From contig JADLSH010000382.1 in NCBI GenBank assembly GCA_016169945.1, positions 930,001-994,000 on the forward strand: DNA of 64,000 nucleotides. The letters run 5' to 3'. Made by a program: the position numbers and the translations under genes. Below, piece by piece: positions 33,655-45,208 of this stretch. The first letter of the stretch is position 1. Each line of letters starts with the position of its first letter. The notes beneath the pieces are model-generated. The model did no database searches and was not told where the DNA came from. It saw nothing but the letters and a program-made list of their open reading frames with translations. The DNA is from Trachythela sp. YZ-2020 (Eukaryota; Cnidaria; Anthozoa; Malacalcyonacea; Clavulariidae).

Positions 33655-34937
33655 TTAAATATTTATTGTCTCCAGTTTCTGAAGAGTAATTTTTAAAATA
33701 CAAAAATAAAATATAACTAGTACTGGTAGTCTAGTTATATACAATTATTACTGATTAACTAACTATGTAGATATAATTGTTATATTATAGCACGTGGAAA
33801 CAAAGCATGCAGCTTTTAACAAAAACTCCGTCCATGTGTCTATATTACTATATAATGTTTCAGACCTTTGACCTAACACTATTAACATAAACTCCGTGTC
33901 CGATAAGGATGATAAATGTGCTGCTAATTCGATAGTCATACTATTGTTTATCCAGTCTCACAGTACAGTTGTTCTCTAGAATTGCCAGAACCCTTAGAAT
34001 AAAGCAGTAAGTGCTTTACTCGGTTTGTATAATCATACTTACATAAGTCACAATAATCTTTATACGTTAATCTTTATCTTGAAGGATCCGCAAAGCAGTC
34101 TAACGACATCGGTTATTTGCTTAAAATACTCTGGATACTTTTTCGCCAATAACCACCATGGCGATAATTCATTAGTTGGATGAACCATTCCATAAGTTCT
34201 TAGTTGTCCATGACCATCAATTTTTCCTTTCCACAAGAGATCATATATATATCGTGTGCGTACGTGTTCATTACAATTTTTTCCATCTGGCCTTGCTAGG
34301 AAATCTGCTAGAATAAATTCCGTCAAATACTCCATAAGATAATATTTCCCGAGATAAATCCCATCTGGGATAAATCCCGTCAATTTCTTTTTACAATTCC
34401 ATTTCCATCCTACCAATCTCATATAAAGATCTTCCTGCATGGTACACCAGGACTCATCAATATAAGTCGACCAAGAAAATACAGCGCTTGTCTACTTCCA
34501 CCTCGATCGACAGTAATCCCAAAAGACCTCGAGCTGCCGAACCGGATATGCCAGATAACAAGCCCTGTATAACACGGACTGTAATGTTTGTACTTTTTCC
34601 AATTCAGAAATATCGTTAACTGTCAACTGCCAAAGTTCTACACCATATAACATTCTCGGGAAGCCAATCCTCTTCCATAATTTGCTTGCGATTGTGGGAT
34701 TAATTCCGCCATAATGTGCACCCATTCTCATTAGTACGAAGCCTGCTTCTCTCCCCTTAGCTGCTGGCTTTGTAACAAAAGCAGAAGGACTTTTATGGAT
34801 GTCCCATATTCTTCCCAAGTTGGACCAGATATCCTTTTCTGATAGCGGCCGCAAGCCCAGTTTCCAGATTCTAATATTAAAGTTTACGCTGTGTTCCCTA
34901 TGACTCTCTCCAAACGTTAAGATCGCTGTTTTGTCTG
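33654..34937 (-). mobile_element. LINE, 3' part (RT C-terminal region and 3' UTR)
   Basis: Minus-strand frames at 34,854-34,492 (GINPTIASKLWKRIGFPRMLYGVELWQL) and 34,440-34,060 (WWLLAKKYPEYFKQITDVVRLL) are the post-palm part of a non-LTR reverse transcriptase polyprotein. The first continues upstream through FGESHREHS to the insertion site at 34,938-34,945. It picks up again at 41,631 beyond the P-type element, where FTFNP joins DKTAIL. Two frames are needed, so the ORF is broken. Confidence 0.75.
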
Positions 34938-35129
34938 GGTTGAATCATAGTTAATAGAAAGATAAACATGGTTAGGAAGGCCGGGTCACATGACTGGATA
35001 TGTTATTGTTCTGTTTTATGGCGTGTGACGTCACTACGAAGGTGCACACAATGGCTCCTTGTTATTAAAAACAGCATGGGGTCTTTCGATATTCGAAACA
35101 TTTTCGCTTCGCTTACGCTGTATACGGCT

Positions 35130-37955
35130 ATGCCAGGTGCCAACTGCAGTATTTTTGGTTGCGGTACTTCTCGAAGACATTCTGGAATAAGTATTTTTAG
35201 TTTACCTAAAGGAGAAGACGAATTATCGAGGAAAACGCGCGACGAGTGGGTGAATATAATCACAAAAAATCGGGTTGTGGATGCGAATTTGAGACGCCAA
35301 ATAAACGAAGGCAAATTGCATACATGTGAAAGGCATTTTGAGGAAAAGTTTATTGAAAGACGTAAGTATATTCACAATGCTGTGAAATTTGAATGAATTA
35401 TCATTTTATTTGCATATTTCTGCGTAGCGAATGTTGCAATTTTGAGGTTGAGAGGTTCTTTGTTATTGTTCACCGTATGAAATATAATGGCGCTTTGTTA
35501 AATATTTCATTTTGCTTCAATAATTTGCAGATACTTCTCGTAAAAAACTAACACCTGGAGCTATACCATCATTGAATCTTCCTAAGAAGTCGTTTCAAAG
35601 CGAAGCAACATCGAGAAGGACACTTGAACGCAATACTCCAGACGAAGGCTCTTCTAGTTCCACATCCGAGACTGTGTCAAATCGTGTGTACAAACATCTG
35701 GACGACTTCAAGAGTAAAATAACAATCGTCAAATTATCTGGCTGGTCAAGAAACGAACGTGAACACGATTTTGTTTTAGAATATTTTGACGGAAAACATG
35801 CATTGCCTGTTTATTCAGTGACAGTGGATTCAGGACTTGGATTTTCTGTCGCAGTATTTGGGTGGTTTTTGCCTGATGATCACCATGTTTATCTTGAACA
35901 CAAGCGGTCTTTGTTCAGAATTTCAATTTCTTCACTTTGTAGCATTATTAAATCGAAGTGTATTTGTCCTGGTTTGCCTGAAGAGTCACCTACAACTGAC
36001 CATGCAAATGTCCCCAAGCATTCTATTCCCCTACTCACTGATGTGTATAATGAGGATGGGCCACCATTCCAAGTCGACATGTTTACCAGGTCTGAGAATT
36101 GTCTGGTGTTATGTGGTTCTAAAGAACCATGTGCTGGTTGTTCAAGCTTTCTAACTGCGAAAACCAAACTAAGTTCAGTTAAACCAGCATTGGCTATAAA
36201 GGACAAAGCTCCTCTCACCAGCTGCAGTAAAGAAAGGTTAATTGCAACAGTTCAGAAGCAACGTATTGCTTGCAAAGAACTTCAAGGGAGGCTTAATACA
36301 ATGGAGAAAGATATTTTGGCCAACAGTGTTAAGGTTGACCAAACTCTTGAAAGCGACCTTCAAGAAATTTTAAAGGGAGTAGATTTGGAAAGTTCACCAC
36401 ATATGAACTTGTTTTGGCAGCAAAAGAAGCTTCTGGCATCACCCAACTTTGGTAGGCGATACCATCCCCACCTAATCAGGTTCTGCTTGTCGATACATTC
36501 CAAGTCCCCATCTGTGTACCGAGAATTAGCATCATCTGGTGTGCTGGTGTTACCAAGTGAGCGTGTGCTACCCAAGGGACTACCGCAATTTTTTCAAACC
36601 CAAACCTGGTTTTCATGAAGAGAATATATCTAGACTGAATGACATTACAAAGAATTTGTTTGATGTTCAGAGATATGTTGTTGTGTCATTTGATGAAATG
36701 AAAATTCAATCAAATCTAGTTTTTGACAAACACAGTAATGAACTAATTGGCTTTGTCAATCTCGGCGATGATGACCTGAATACTGCTGCATTTGACACAC
36801 CAACTGCAATTGCAAGTCATGTCTTGGCGTTCATGGTGAGAGGTGTTGCAAGTGATCTGAAATACATACTAGGATATTTCAGCACTGAGAATGTAACATC
36901 CTTTCAATTAATGCCAATCTTCTGGAAGGCTGTCTCCATATTGGAATTGACCTGCAACTTATGGGTTTGTGCCGCAGTGAGCGATGGTGCATCGCCAAAC
37001 CGGAAGTTTTACGAGCTGCATGTTGGTCTCGTGGGAGAAGAGTACAAAGTTGATGTTGTGCACAAGACCGTCAACCTTTTTGCTCCAGAAAGATTTATCT
37101 TCTTCTTTTCCGATGCTCCCACCTACTCAAGACAGCCAGAAATTGTCTTTTCAACTCTGGTACAGGAAAGCATACCAGGCTGATGTGGAATGGTAAGGAG
37201 TTAATGTGGCAACACATTGCTCAGCTTTACCATTCAGACCTTGAACAGGACTTGCATCAACTTCCCAAATTAACCCCCGACCATATCAACCTTACGTCCT
37301 TCTCAAAGATGAAGGTGAATCTTGCTGCCCAGGTGTTGAGCAACTCTGTCGCACAGGCACTCCGGCGACATTTCCTGGTGGAGAAGCAGAGGAGACAGCA
37401 AAGTTCTGCGAGATGGTGAATAGGTTCTTTGACTGTCTCAATGTTCGTTCTACAAGTGAACACACAAGACGACGGAACGAATTTCTGGCTCCATACACCG
37501 ACCCCAATGATAGTCGATTTGAATGGCTACAGAAAGTCTTCCTTGGCTATCTTGAGGCATGGTATAGGGCTACACAAGAACGACCTGGCGACTTCTCCGG
37601 TGATGCAAGAGGCAGAATGTTTATCTCACAGCAAACATTTAAATGACTGAAGATAACAATTAATTCTCTTGTTGAAGTGGCAAAGTTCTTGCTATCAGAA
37701 GGACTGGAATTTGTCATGTCAGAAAGATTCTGCCAGGACCTCTTAGAAGAGTATTTTGGGCGTCAGAGAGAGAGGGGTCGTTACAGTGATAACCCAACCA
37801 TCCAAGCATTTGGGTACAATGATCTCACACTTGCAGCACAACGAAATATTGCACCCATTGTTAGAGGTAATGTTGCTGGAAGACACAAGGGTGAACATTC
37901 TAAATGGTATGTTGTGTCTAAAGAACCACTGCCAAAACGAAAAATGAAAAAGTAA
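35130..37955 (+). pseudogene. THAP-domain P-type transposase, decayed
   Basis: Exon 1 (35,130-35,361) encodes the C2CH THAP DNA-binding zinc finger (CSIFGC...DEWVNII...LHTCERHFEE). Exon 2 (from 35,531, phase 1) continues with TPGAIPSLNLP. The RNase H-like core is recognisable from FDEMKIQSNLVFDKHSNELIGFV, and later SDAP/HLLKTARNC and SERFCQDLLEEYFGRQRERG...NPTIQAF, the P-transposase C-terminal signature. Lesions are 1-nt frameshifts near 36,580, 37,113 and 37,375 and an in-frame TGA at 37,645. The enzyme would bind the TIRs through THAP and excise the element, but this copy cannot make it unless the lesions are sequence errors. Confidence 0.8.
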
Positions 37956-38014
37956 TTAGGTCTTCCCAATTAACATATATCTCAATGAGAACATTAGAAG
38001 AATTAGAATATACT

Positions 38015-38219
38015 AAAGGTGCTGTAATACAGTATGAGCAACAAAATTGCTGCAACTTGCAACAAAAGCAGATTTCATTTGCATGTTAATTAAAAAAATG
38101 CCACACATATAAGTTACAAAAAGTGCAAAAACATTCATAAACATTTTCAATTAACATGCATTGAAATCAGTTTTTGTTGCAAGTTTCAGTAATTCTGTTG
38201 CTCGTATTACAGCACCTTT
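38015..38219. mobile_element. Foldback MITE in the P element
   Basis: AAAGGTGCTGTAATACAGTA at the left pairs with TGCTCGTATTACAGCACCTTT at the right, and the arms extend about 75 bp (TTGCAACAAAAGCAGATTTC and complement). Non-coding. Confidence 0.8.
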
Positions 38220-38221
38220 GG

Positions 38222-38518
38222 TACCGTAATCTCTCTAATAAACCTGCCTCTTAAATAAGCCCCCCCCCACATCTCTAATAACCCACAACCCTTTTGGATG
38301 AATAAATTTATTAAGCATCCCCCCTCTATAATAACCCCCTTTCCCCTCTAATAACCTCCCTCCCACTAAGCCCCCATTCACACAAAAACACAAGTGTTTT
38401 GATAAGATCTCATGGTTTTCTTTACACATTGTTCTGTGTTTGAACAAAATTGTCATGATTTTATGGAAAAGAAAATAAGCCCCCTCTACCCCAGGGAGCT
38501 TATTAGAGAGATTACAGT
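38222..38518. mobile_element. MITE, TACCGTAATCTCTCTAATAA family
   Basis: The left TIR GTAATCTCTCTAATAA and right TIR TTATTAGAGAGATTAC enclose C-rich AATAAGCCCCCC stretches. It directly abuts the preceding MITE. A partial copy lies in the IS3EU-like element at 17,310. Confidence 0.8.
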
Positions 38519-39647
38519 AAAACAATTCCTAGATTTCCTGAAATGCCATAAATATTCTATCAAGTATCGTACCGGTATTGTGAAGATGAAATACTGGTTA
38601 TATACATATGTTAGCATTATGCCAGTACTACTATGTGGTTTTAAAATTCTTGGGGTATAACCGGTATATGCAATGGCCTGTGGCCTGGAATCATTAAATT
38701 CTATGGTACTCAGGGAGATAAAGGTTGAGAGCAGCTTTTCTATATTAGAGGATTATATTTACGGTATACAATGTATTTTAGGGGTTGCTTATATCAGTTA
38801 TACGAGGTTTCAGCAATCAAAATTGGCACACTTTTTGAGGGCATTGGCCCAAACATAACTCAATTCATTCTGGCTCACCACTGACAACAAACTTTCTATT
38901 AACTATGCACCTATCAATGTAAAGGCTGGGTGGGGCGTTTGTACTTCCATGCAAATTTATCATCAAATACAGTATCCTACTGTTGGGCTGAAAATATCAA
39001 GACATTTTCAAAGATGGTGTGGAACATTTAACATTACAGGTTTTTCAGTTCAAATATCCTCAACTGCAGGCAGGAGTAGGATCAAATTTGAAGACAAAAT
39101 TCGATCAAATGCCCCACATATACAGGGCTTTCAGAATAATTTGAAGTAGGTGGCTGCCCCAAAAAAGTAGCCGTCTGTGACTAATACAGTAATGGTGATC
39201 GAGAGTAAAAAAAAAGTAAAACTTCTAGACGGTTAAACCTAACTCCTCTATTTTTACTTTAAGTTTGAATTAATCTTCGTAAATAGGCAGTGTTTCTCTA
39301 AATTCTGTGTGGAACATCGATTTGTATTATTTTTTCTCTGACCAGATGAAAAGTAGCCGGTGGTAAAACGTAAAGTAGCCGGCGGAACTCCGACTTATTT
39401 TGAAAGCCCTGCATATGCTTGACCTCCCTCCCCCACTGGGCTTAACATTGATATTGGTGCATTAAAATTGTATGATAAATAAAAAAATGAACTGTATGGT
39501 ATTATAACAGTTAATAATTTGGAACATCAACCAATAATTTGTGTTAATTAATGCACTGGGCAATATATACATGTTGTTAAATACAATTGTCACTTTTCTT
39601 CAGCCATTTTCTTGAGTTCCGTTCTTAATGCTTTTGTTTTTTGTTTT
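38519..39647. other. Non-coding part of the P element
   Basis: Holds no recognisable gene. AAAGTAGCCGTCTG and AAAGTAGCCGGTGG/CGGCGGAAC short repeats occur at 39,165-39,390. The 3' ends of the two convergent P-element genes point into it. Confidence 0.45.
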
Positions 39648-41443
39648 TTACTCTTTAATTTGTAGCGATTGACAATGCCCTTTGCATGCGAAAAGCTTCT
39701 TACTTGGATAAATAGTTTTACAAAAATTTTCTAGGGCTAACTTGCTGCACTCGCTTGAAATGTCAAAATCCAATCCTGTAGTGATGATTTCCCATAAGCT
39801 TATTATCACAGGTTGCATTAGGATCTCATCCACTATCTTTTCTGTTGGAATGGAAGTTGTAACTACAGCTTTACTACTGCGGATATGTTTCCGAAAGACA
39901 ATCTCTGTTTCCTTTGCTATGCCTTTGATGTTATCATTTGGTGCCCACAAGCCTCCTCTTGAAATTGAATTAATATATTCATCTTTCTTCACATCCTCTA
40001 ACTTGACTGATGTGAGTAAGGATTGCAGCTCTATGCTCCGTTGTGAGTTCCAATGTGGAGAGTTCTTACTCTTTTTATGCATTGAATGCAGCACGTACCC
40101 AGCAACATATGAAAGTGGACCCAGCTCTTCAGGATTTAACTTGATTTCCTCACTTTCCTGAAAGAATGTATATTACAGATTAACAGTGTTAACTGGCCCT
40201 ACGGTATCATTGAGGACAGATGAGTATAATCGAATGGCATTAGAGTAAAACACTAAAGCAGGGCACATATACCTGTGCATTACCAGCTAATGGGTTAACA
40301 AGAGAGACTGGCAGATTTGTTAACCCATTAACTGGCAATAACCAACCACTGACTAAAATGGGTGCATTACCAGCTAATGGGTTAACAAGAGACACTGGCA
40401 GATTCGTTAATCCATTAACTGGCAATAACCAACCACTGACGAAAATGGGCGCATTACCAGCTAATGGGTTAACAAGACACTGGCAGATTTGTTAATCCAT
40501 TAACTGGCAATAACCAACCACTGACTAAAGTAGGTAAAGACAAAGTAAATTTTTGTTTAAATCAGAATCGGACTCTAGATGTTGATGCTCGAAAGGGTTA
40601 TACTTCGTATACTATCTAACTACCATGAAGGTATATTTTCTGATACACAGTATGTATCAGATATGGATGTAGAAAGAAAACATTTATATGAGATATAAAC
40701 CCTACCTGTTCACAAGATAAATCACTTGACTGTTTTAAGTGATTGATAACTTTCTGCGGAAAGTGGATCAACAAAACATTGACGGCACTTTGGTTATCAC
40801 AGCCTGGAAATAATTTTTTCCAATTCTTTAAAATCTCTCCGTAGAAGCTGGCTAGTAGGGAATCTTGGTTACGCTTTCGATTAAACTTGGAGAACACATC
40901 ATTGATAAACTTTACAAATTCCTTACTTGGAGTCAAGCTGGACACAATTTTTACGATAGCTTCAGGATAAAGCTTTTCCTCCCGTATCTTGTCCCCGATT
41001 TTCTTGCACATTTCTTTTATGGTATTCATTTCAATTGCTGGAATTTTGTTCTTTGATTTTTTTTTCTTAGACGCAGTTGGCGTTGTTTCCTGTTCCTCGT
41101 GTTTACTACGCCGATGTCTAGTTAACCCGCCTTTAGACTTGCATATTTTCTCGCATTTGTCACATGGGAAACTTTTAACGCCTTCTACCTATTAGAAAAC
41201 AATCAAAAAGTCAAATATACGTATATCTTTCATATACGTTAAGGCAAACATCTTGAAATTTGATTTAAAAAAGTTATTTACCTCAGCAATGGCGTCAGAC
41301 AGCTGGAGATCAAATTCCTCACCGTTTTCTTCAAGCACTTCTAAGGACTCTATAAACGCGTCACGAATATTTTCTTCTTCTGGACATATATTTTCGACAT
41401 CAAAATCAACATTAGAGTCACTTTCCGAGCTACATTCAGCCAT
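39648..41443 (-). CDS. C2H2 zinc-finger accessory protein of the P element, three exons, intact
   Basis: Exons (minus strand) 41,443-41,282, 41,188-40,706 and 40,157-39,648 all join in phase 0 with GT-AG introns, giving an open frame of 384 codons without stops. The N-terminus is acidic (SSESDSNVDFDVENICPEEE). The second exon has one C2H2 finger, CDKCEKICKSKGGLTRHRRSKH, then a lysine-rich KKKKSKNK, then helical sequence (LYPEAIVKIVSSL, FSKFNRKRNQDSLLASFYGE). The third has GPLSYVAGYVLHSM and WEIITTGLDFDISSEC. I know no function for it. The SYVAGYV motif recalls a C-terminal motif of P-type transposases, so it may be a partner or derivative of the transposase. Its intactness beside a wrecked transposase is notable. 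Confidence 0.65.
40260..40535. repeat. Three tandem ~85-bp units in an intron of the zinc-finger gene
   Basis: Units combine GCATTACCAGCTAATGGGTT, ACACTGGCAGATT.GTTAA and CATTAACTGGCAATAACC. They are built from TTAACCCATTAA-family MITE halves, so a MITE insertion seems to have been amplified in tandem. Confidence 0.75.
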
Positions 41444-41638
41444 ATTTGTCAAACAAACTTAAAGAAAAGTCAACCTTCTATAGTGTTCCCTGTGAGTATC
41501 GCTCCTATGTTTGGTATTCGTGCACCTTCGTTTGTCACGTGACAGGGTATAAAATACATGTCAACATCACAGCAGGAGTCCTTTGAAGTTTGCCGGCCTT
41601 CCTAACCATGTTTATCTTTCTATTAACTATGGTTGAAT

Positions 41639-42600
41639 GTAAATCTCCATTTAATACTATAATCCGACAGTTTGTAACATGTTATCCAGTCCTGATTTTA
41701 AACGTGATAGCCAAATCAGATCGTCCGCGAACATAGGTGATCCCAAATACACTGAATAAATACAAATGCCAGCGTTGATGTAGCTTAGCTCCTCAATGCG
41801 ATCATCTATGAATACTAATAATAACCATGGTGCTAGTACTCCCCCCTGTCTGGTTCCTTTCCGAAGCTCGTATGTACGCGAGGACGTTCCTCCAATAAAA
41901 ACAAATTCTCTCATGTTTGTATACCAATTACGTATGAGCCTCCAAGCTTTACCAGTAATACCTTTATTATAATATAGCTTGTAAAGCATTACATTTATCC
42001 ACATCCTGTCAAATGACTCTCGACTTTTTACTCTCGACTCTCGACTTTTAGATAAACTCACATAAACGCGATCATTATCTTCACATCAATGATTTACAAC
42101 TTCCTCAATCAAAAAGCTCGACGTGAGAGCATCCTGTTCGTTTTGGTACCCACCCTAGAGTGGATGATGCGAGCTTTCCCCCCCCCCCCTTTTTGTAGTC
42201 GTAATAACACTATACGCTCGAGAACTTTATTAATACACGTCACCAAACTTATTCCCCGATGATCATCGAATGTGCGTGTCTTTTTGTTGCCTTTGGAATT
42301 GGAATTTTTATAGCCAATTTAAACGAGTCTGGAATTTCTTCGCTGTCAATTATTCTCCCATAGAATTTCAATAACACCTCGCGAATCGCTATTTCTTCAT
42401 GTTTTAGATGTTCATAAGTAATGTCGTCGATCAACGCCTGGGGCTTTCCCATCCGGAAGTTTACGAATAACCGCGGAGATTTCCTCTATTGTTACAGGGA
42501 CGGTACAGGTATATCCCAATTCAGTTTCTTTTGAAATATCACTCACTTTTTCCTCAATTACTAATCGATGGTTGCGATCATATAACAGACGTCTGATATT
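41639..42600 (-). mobile_element. LINE, 5' part with reverse-transcriptase motifs
   Basis: The minus-strand frame 42,452-42,249 (IREVLLKFYGRIIDSEEIPDSFK) and the segment just upstream (EEISAVIRKLPDGKAPGVD) give the RT N-terminal palm. Frame 42,061-41,657 carries KGTRQGGVLAPWLLLVFIDD and FADDLIWL, the F-A-D-D catalytic box. A 4-nt CGAC duplication near 42,440 and a frameshift near 41,678 break the ORF. The endonuclease and ORF1 are not seen, so the copy is also 5'-truncated. Confidence 0.75.
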
Positions 42601-42970
42601 TCACAGTACGGACCGAACAAGCGAGGTCAATAATCGGTTTATTATATGGCTGAACTGAGTCTGTGAGCATATGCTTTTCGTGCGATTTAAATCGGCTATC
42701 GTCAGTTTCACTGGGTAACAATATGTGGTAGGCATGCATGCTCAATCAAAAACAATTTGGTTGTTTGAAACTTTTTATCTGTAAATTTTAATGACACACA
42801 AGTTTGCAACGGTGAAATATCTAAGAAAACCATTATGCAGAATTAACTTATGATAAACGACATCCGGGACACCGGTCCCGATACGGAAAATACGGACCGC
42901 GGTCCGGATTTGGGTTTTTACGGACCGCTTGTCAACCAATCAGAATAGAGAATTTTAAAAAGCCATATAA
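42601..42970. other. Left flank of the palindromic element
   Basis: No gene. It contains TACGGACCG words at about 42,606, 42,891 and 42,920 and a GC-rich palindrome GGACCGCGGTCC near 42,894. These may be ends of a small unrelated element. Confidence 0.4.
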
Positions 42971-43206
42971 GTAGTATGGAGCGGGGCTTAATGGACCCAG
43001 TTTTATGCGTAAAATTTAACGAGTTCCCTGCATAATTCATGAGTTAATTATGTTAATGATCTGAATATATAATTAATTCATTTCCGAGGATAATCCGAAC
43101 AATTCCGAGTATGAGTTGTGCATATTAATGAGCATTTATAATTAGATTCATTCCGACGACGTTAAAACAACGAGAGGTTTCCGACAGTTCGCCATTTTGT
43201 TCCAAG

Positions 43207-43575
43207 ATGGCAGAACAGCTAATTCTGGATGTTTTTAAGGAAAATAAGGTAGAATTAACGCAGGATACTTTACGGTTTTATATAAAACTGCTTTTAGAAA
43301 AGCATGAACATACATATAACTCCATGATATGTAGTATTGTAAGAGATAATGTGTTTGAAAATTTATGTCAAACATATGAAGAGACTAAGCCTTTAAATTC
43401 TGGTAGAATTATGGCTTACTTGGCTTTAGTTTACAAAGTGAGCGATTTTTGTGACACTGAAACAGTGCGAGAAGCCGTTCGAATATGTGTAGACGATTTA
43501 AAACAATTTGATTTAGCGAGCTATGAAATTAAACGGTCTTGGTTTCAACGCTTAATTTCATGGTTGGTGGGTTAG
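43207..43575 (+). CDS. Possible Bcl-2-like protein, left-arm copy
   Basis: 122 residues, starting at ATG in AAGATGG. The predicted all-helical chain has NSGRIMAYLALVY at residues 64-76 after FENLCQTYEET, which resembles the BH1 region of Bcl-2 proteins, where a Gly-Arg pair binds BH3 ligands. SWFQRLISWL at 111-120 resembles BH2. There is no C-terminal membrane anchor. Known small Bcl-2 homologues of this size block apoptosis and occur in hosts and in several DNA virus groups. The call rests on motif spacing only. An identical gene lies inverted at 47,456-47,824. Confidence 0.4.
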   Translation: MAEQLILDVFKENKVELTQDTLRFYIKLLLEKHEHTYNSMICSIVRDNVFENLCQTYEETKPLNSGRIMAYLALVYKVSDFCDTETVREAVRICVDDLKQFDLASYEIKRSWFQRLISWLVG

Positions 43576-43949
43576 TGTTACAGCTTAACCGCGTGTAATT
43601 TGAATATCACTAATTGGAATTGAATAGCGAAAGTCATTAAGAAGTCATTAACTGTTGTACATGGGTGAACACATTGTACTTTAACGACATTGCCCAAACC
43701 ATTAATTTTCCTCATTGACTTTAAATTGCTTAAGCAGGACAGAAAGACTGAACACATTGTACTTTAACGACAGTGCCCAAGCTTGATTTTGCTGAGCTTG
43801 TACAAAAAGGTTGTTAACGACTGGACTAGCCTGATCTTGTAGTTCTCTACACGGCGAAGTAGGGAGCACACATAGATAGCACAAATTGAAAACTTTCGCT
43901 TTGGAGCAACGACGTAAAAATCGTCGAAGTTGTACTTTAAAAAAAAAAA

Positions 43950-44339
43950 ATGTTGCAAGATGATATTTACATTGTTGACGAAAGTCGATTATGTCGGAAC
44001 CCCCTCAAATTGTTGGAAGCAATTTACGCTGATACAGTTGCAAATGAAATTACGCAGTTGTGCCAGGAAAACGAATGTAATATAGACGAAGGATGGCAGA
44101 CGTACGGTATAGAAGCTATAGAACGTGTTAATAGCAAGCATTTGGTTTGGGACTCGTTTGTCGAGGCTGCAAGAATACTGAAAATCAATTGCCACGAAAA
44201 CGTCCTTGAGCGTTTAAGAGAATTAAAAAAGGCACCAGAACACATGTTCGTTTACGACTTGGAAGAATCGTATCACTGTAGAAAGAGCCACCAATTACAA
44301 TGCATCCTAAATTATTTATCTTTTTGGAGGGAAAAGTGA
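43950..44339 (+). CDS. Orphan helical protein, left-arm copy with altered N-terminus
   Basis: 129 residues from ATG 43,950. From residue ~21 (LEAIYADTVANEITQ...NIDEGWQTYGIEAIERV) it equals the right-arm protein. A 14-nt stretch present in the right arm (near 47,010-47,030) is missing here, so the MSEPPQI start used there (ATG at 43,991 here) runs out of frame. The left copy can only be read from the upstream MLQDDIYIVDESR. Several Cys/His pairs near the end (YHCRKSHQLQC) hint at metal binding, but I recognise no family. Confidence 0.45.
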   Translation: MLQDDIYIVDESRLCRNPLKLLEAIYADTVANEITQLCQENECNIDEGWQTYGIEAIERVNSKHLVWDSFVEAARILKINCHENVLERLRELKKAPEHMFVYDLEESYHCRKSHQLQCILNYLSFWREK

Positions 44340-44626
44340 ACAAGTCAAGGATATCGAATGCTCATATCCGTACGTGGTCAGGCAATATTTCTAGTAAAAA
44401 GTAGTTGACGTGTTATTATAATGATAAAGAGGTTAAGGCGATAAATTCCACCTTTGGGATAAAAGTTATACGTAAAGCATACTGTAACTAAACATTCAGT
44501 TATATTACGTGTGCATGCGCAATTGAAAATAGAGAAAATATACGTCTTGTGTACAATTTTATTAAAATATTATTACACTTCGCATAGAGTATATTATATC
44601 TGTTTATATAATGTAGTTGAGGAAGT

Positions 44627-45208
44627 CTAGTCTGAATCAGTATTTTCGCCCTCTTCAATATAAGCATTGTCTTTTAAAAGACGTTTCAGAAGAAACTTTC
44701 TTTTATCAACGGCTGCTTCCAAAGCCTCATCATGATCAAAGTCGTCACTGTTTATAAACACATCTCTCGTGTTCATTACTTTTTTATGTACATGATTCCT
44801 CCTAAGCTGTCTCATCCACAATAGACGTTCCAGATAAACACTTTCGAGCTCTTTTTGTAGTTTAGGTAATATCAACGCGTACGCTTGCTTGTTGGAAGTT
44901 TCGTCATCAAGACCGTTTTCGATAAGATTCTGTTTTATTTCTTCGTACTCGCTGGCATATCTTTGTTTTGCTTCCTCTATTAATGGTTTCCAAGGATCAC
45001 TTTCATCTTCTAATTCAGATCCTGATTCATTTCCATCTACCTCAGAATTTTGTGCATTATCACTATTTGACGCTTCGTCATCTGACTCCATGGGTACGGA
45101 ATTGTGATCTGTATCCGACTCTTCCTCTCGGAATGGGCAGTATTCGTTTTCGTGTCTGCGCAAATTAAAGCGACGATTAAAAGATTTACCACAAAACTTG
45201 CAGCTCAT
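44627..45208 (-). CDS. C2HC zinc-finger protein with acidic linker, left-arm copy
   Basis: 193 residues from the first ATG (45,208); an upstream in-frame extension lacks ATG. It starts MSCKFCGKSF, with one finger C-x2-C-x12-H-x4-C ending HENEYC. An acidic Ser/Asp/Glu stretch (residues ~30-75) follows, then a conserved helical module with DPWKPLIEEAKQRY, LPKLQKELESVYLERLLWMR, HVHKKVMNTRDVF and DKRKFLLKRLL. I have the impression this module is multi-copy in invertebrate genomes, possibly with mobile or viral elements, but cannot assign a role. It is transcribed away from the palindrome centre. Confidence 0.5.
   Translation of the reverse strand: MSCKFCGKSFNRRFNLRRHENEYCPFREEESDTDHNSVPMESDDEASNSDNAQNSEVDGNESGSELEDESDPWKPLIEEAKQRYASEYEEIKQNLIENGLDDETSNKQAYALILPKLQKELESVYLERLLWMRQLRRNHVHKKVMNTRDVFINSDDFDHDEALEAAVDKRKFLLKRLLKDNAYIEEGENTDSD

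Larger units (their letters stand above)
34946..41630. mobile_element. P-superfamily transposon, 6,685 bp, inserted in a LINE
   Basis: The terminal inverted repeat starts CATAGTTAATAGAAAGATAA and continues through ACATGGTTAGGAAGGCCGG, with the exact complement at the right end (41,593-41,630, bar the terminal base). Flanks are the 8-bp duplication GGTTGAAT at 34,938-34,945 and 41,631-41,638. An 8-bp TSD and a THAP-type transposase fit the P superfamily. Two gene units converge: the transposase (plus, broken) and a spliced zinc-finger gene (minus, intact). MITEs occupy the space between. Removing the element restores the LINE reading frame locally. Confidence 0.88.
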
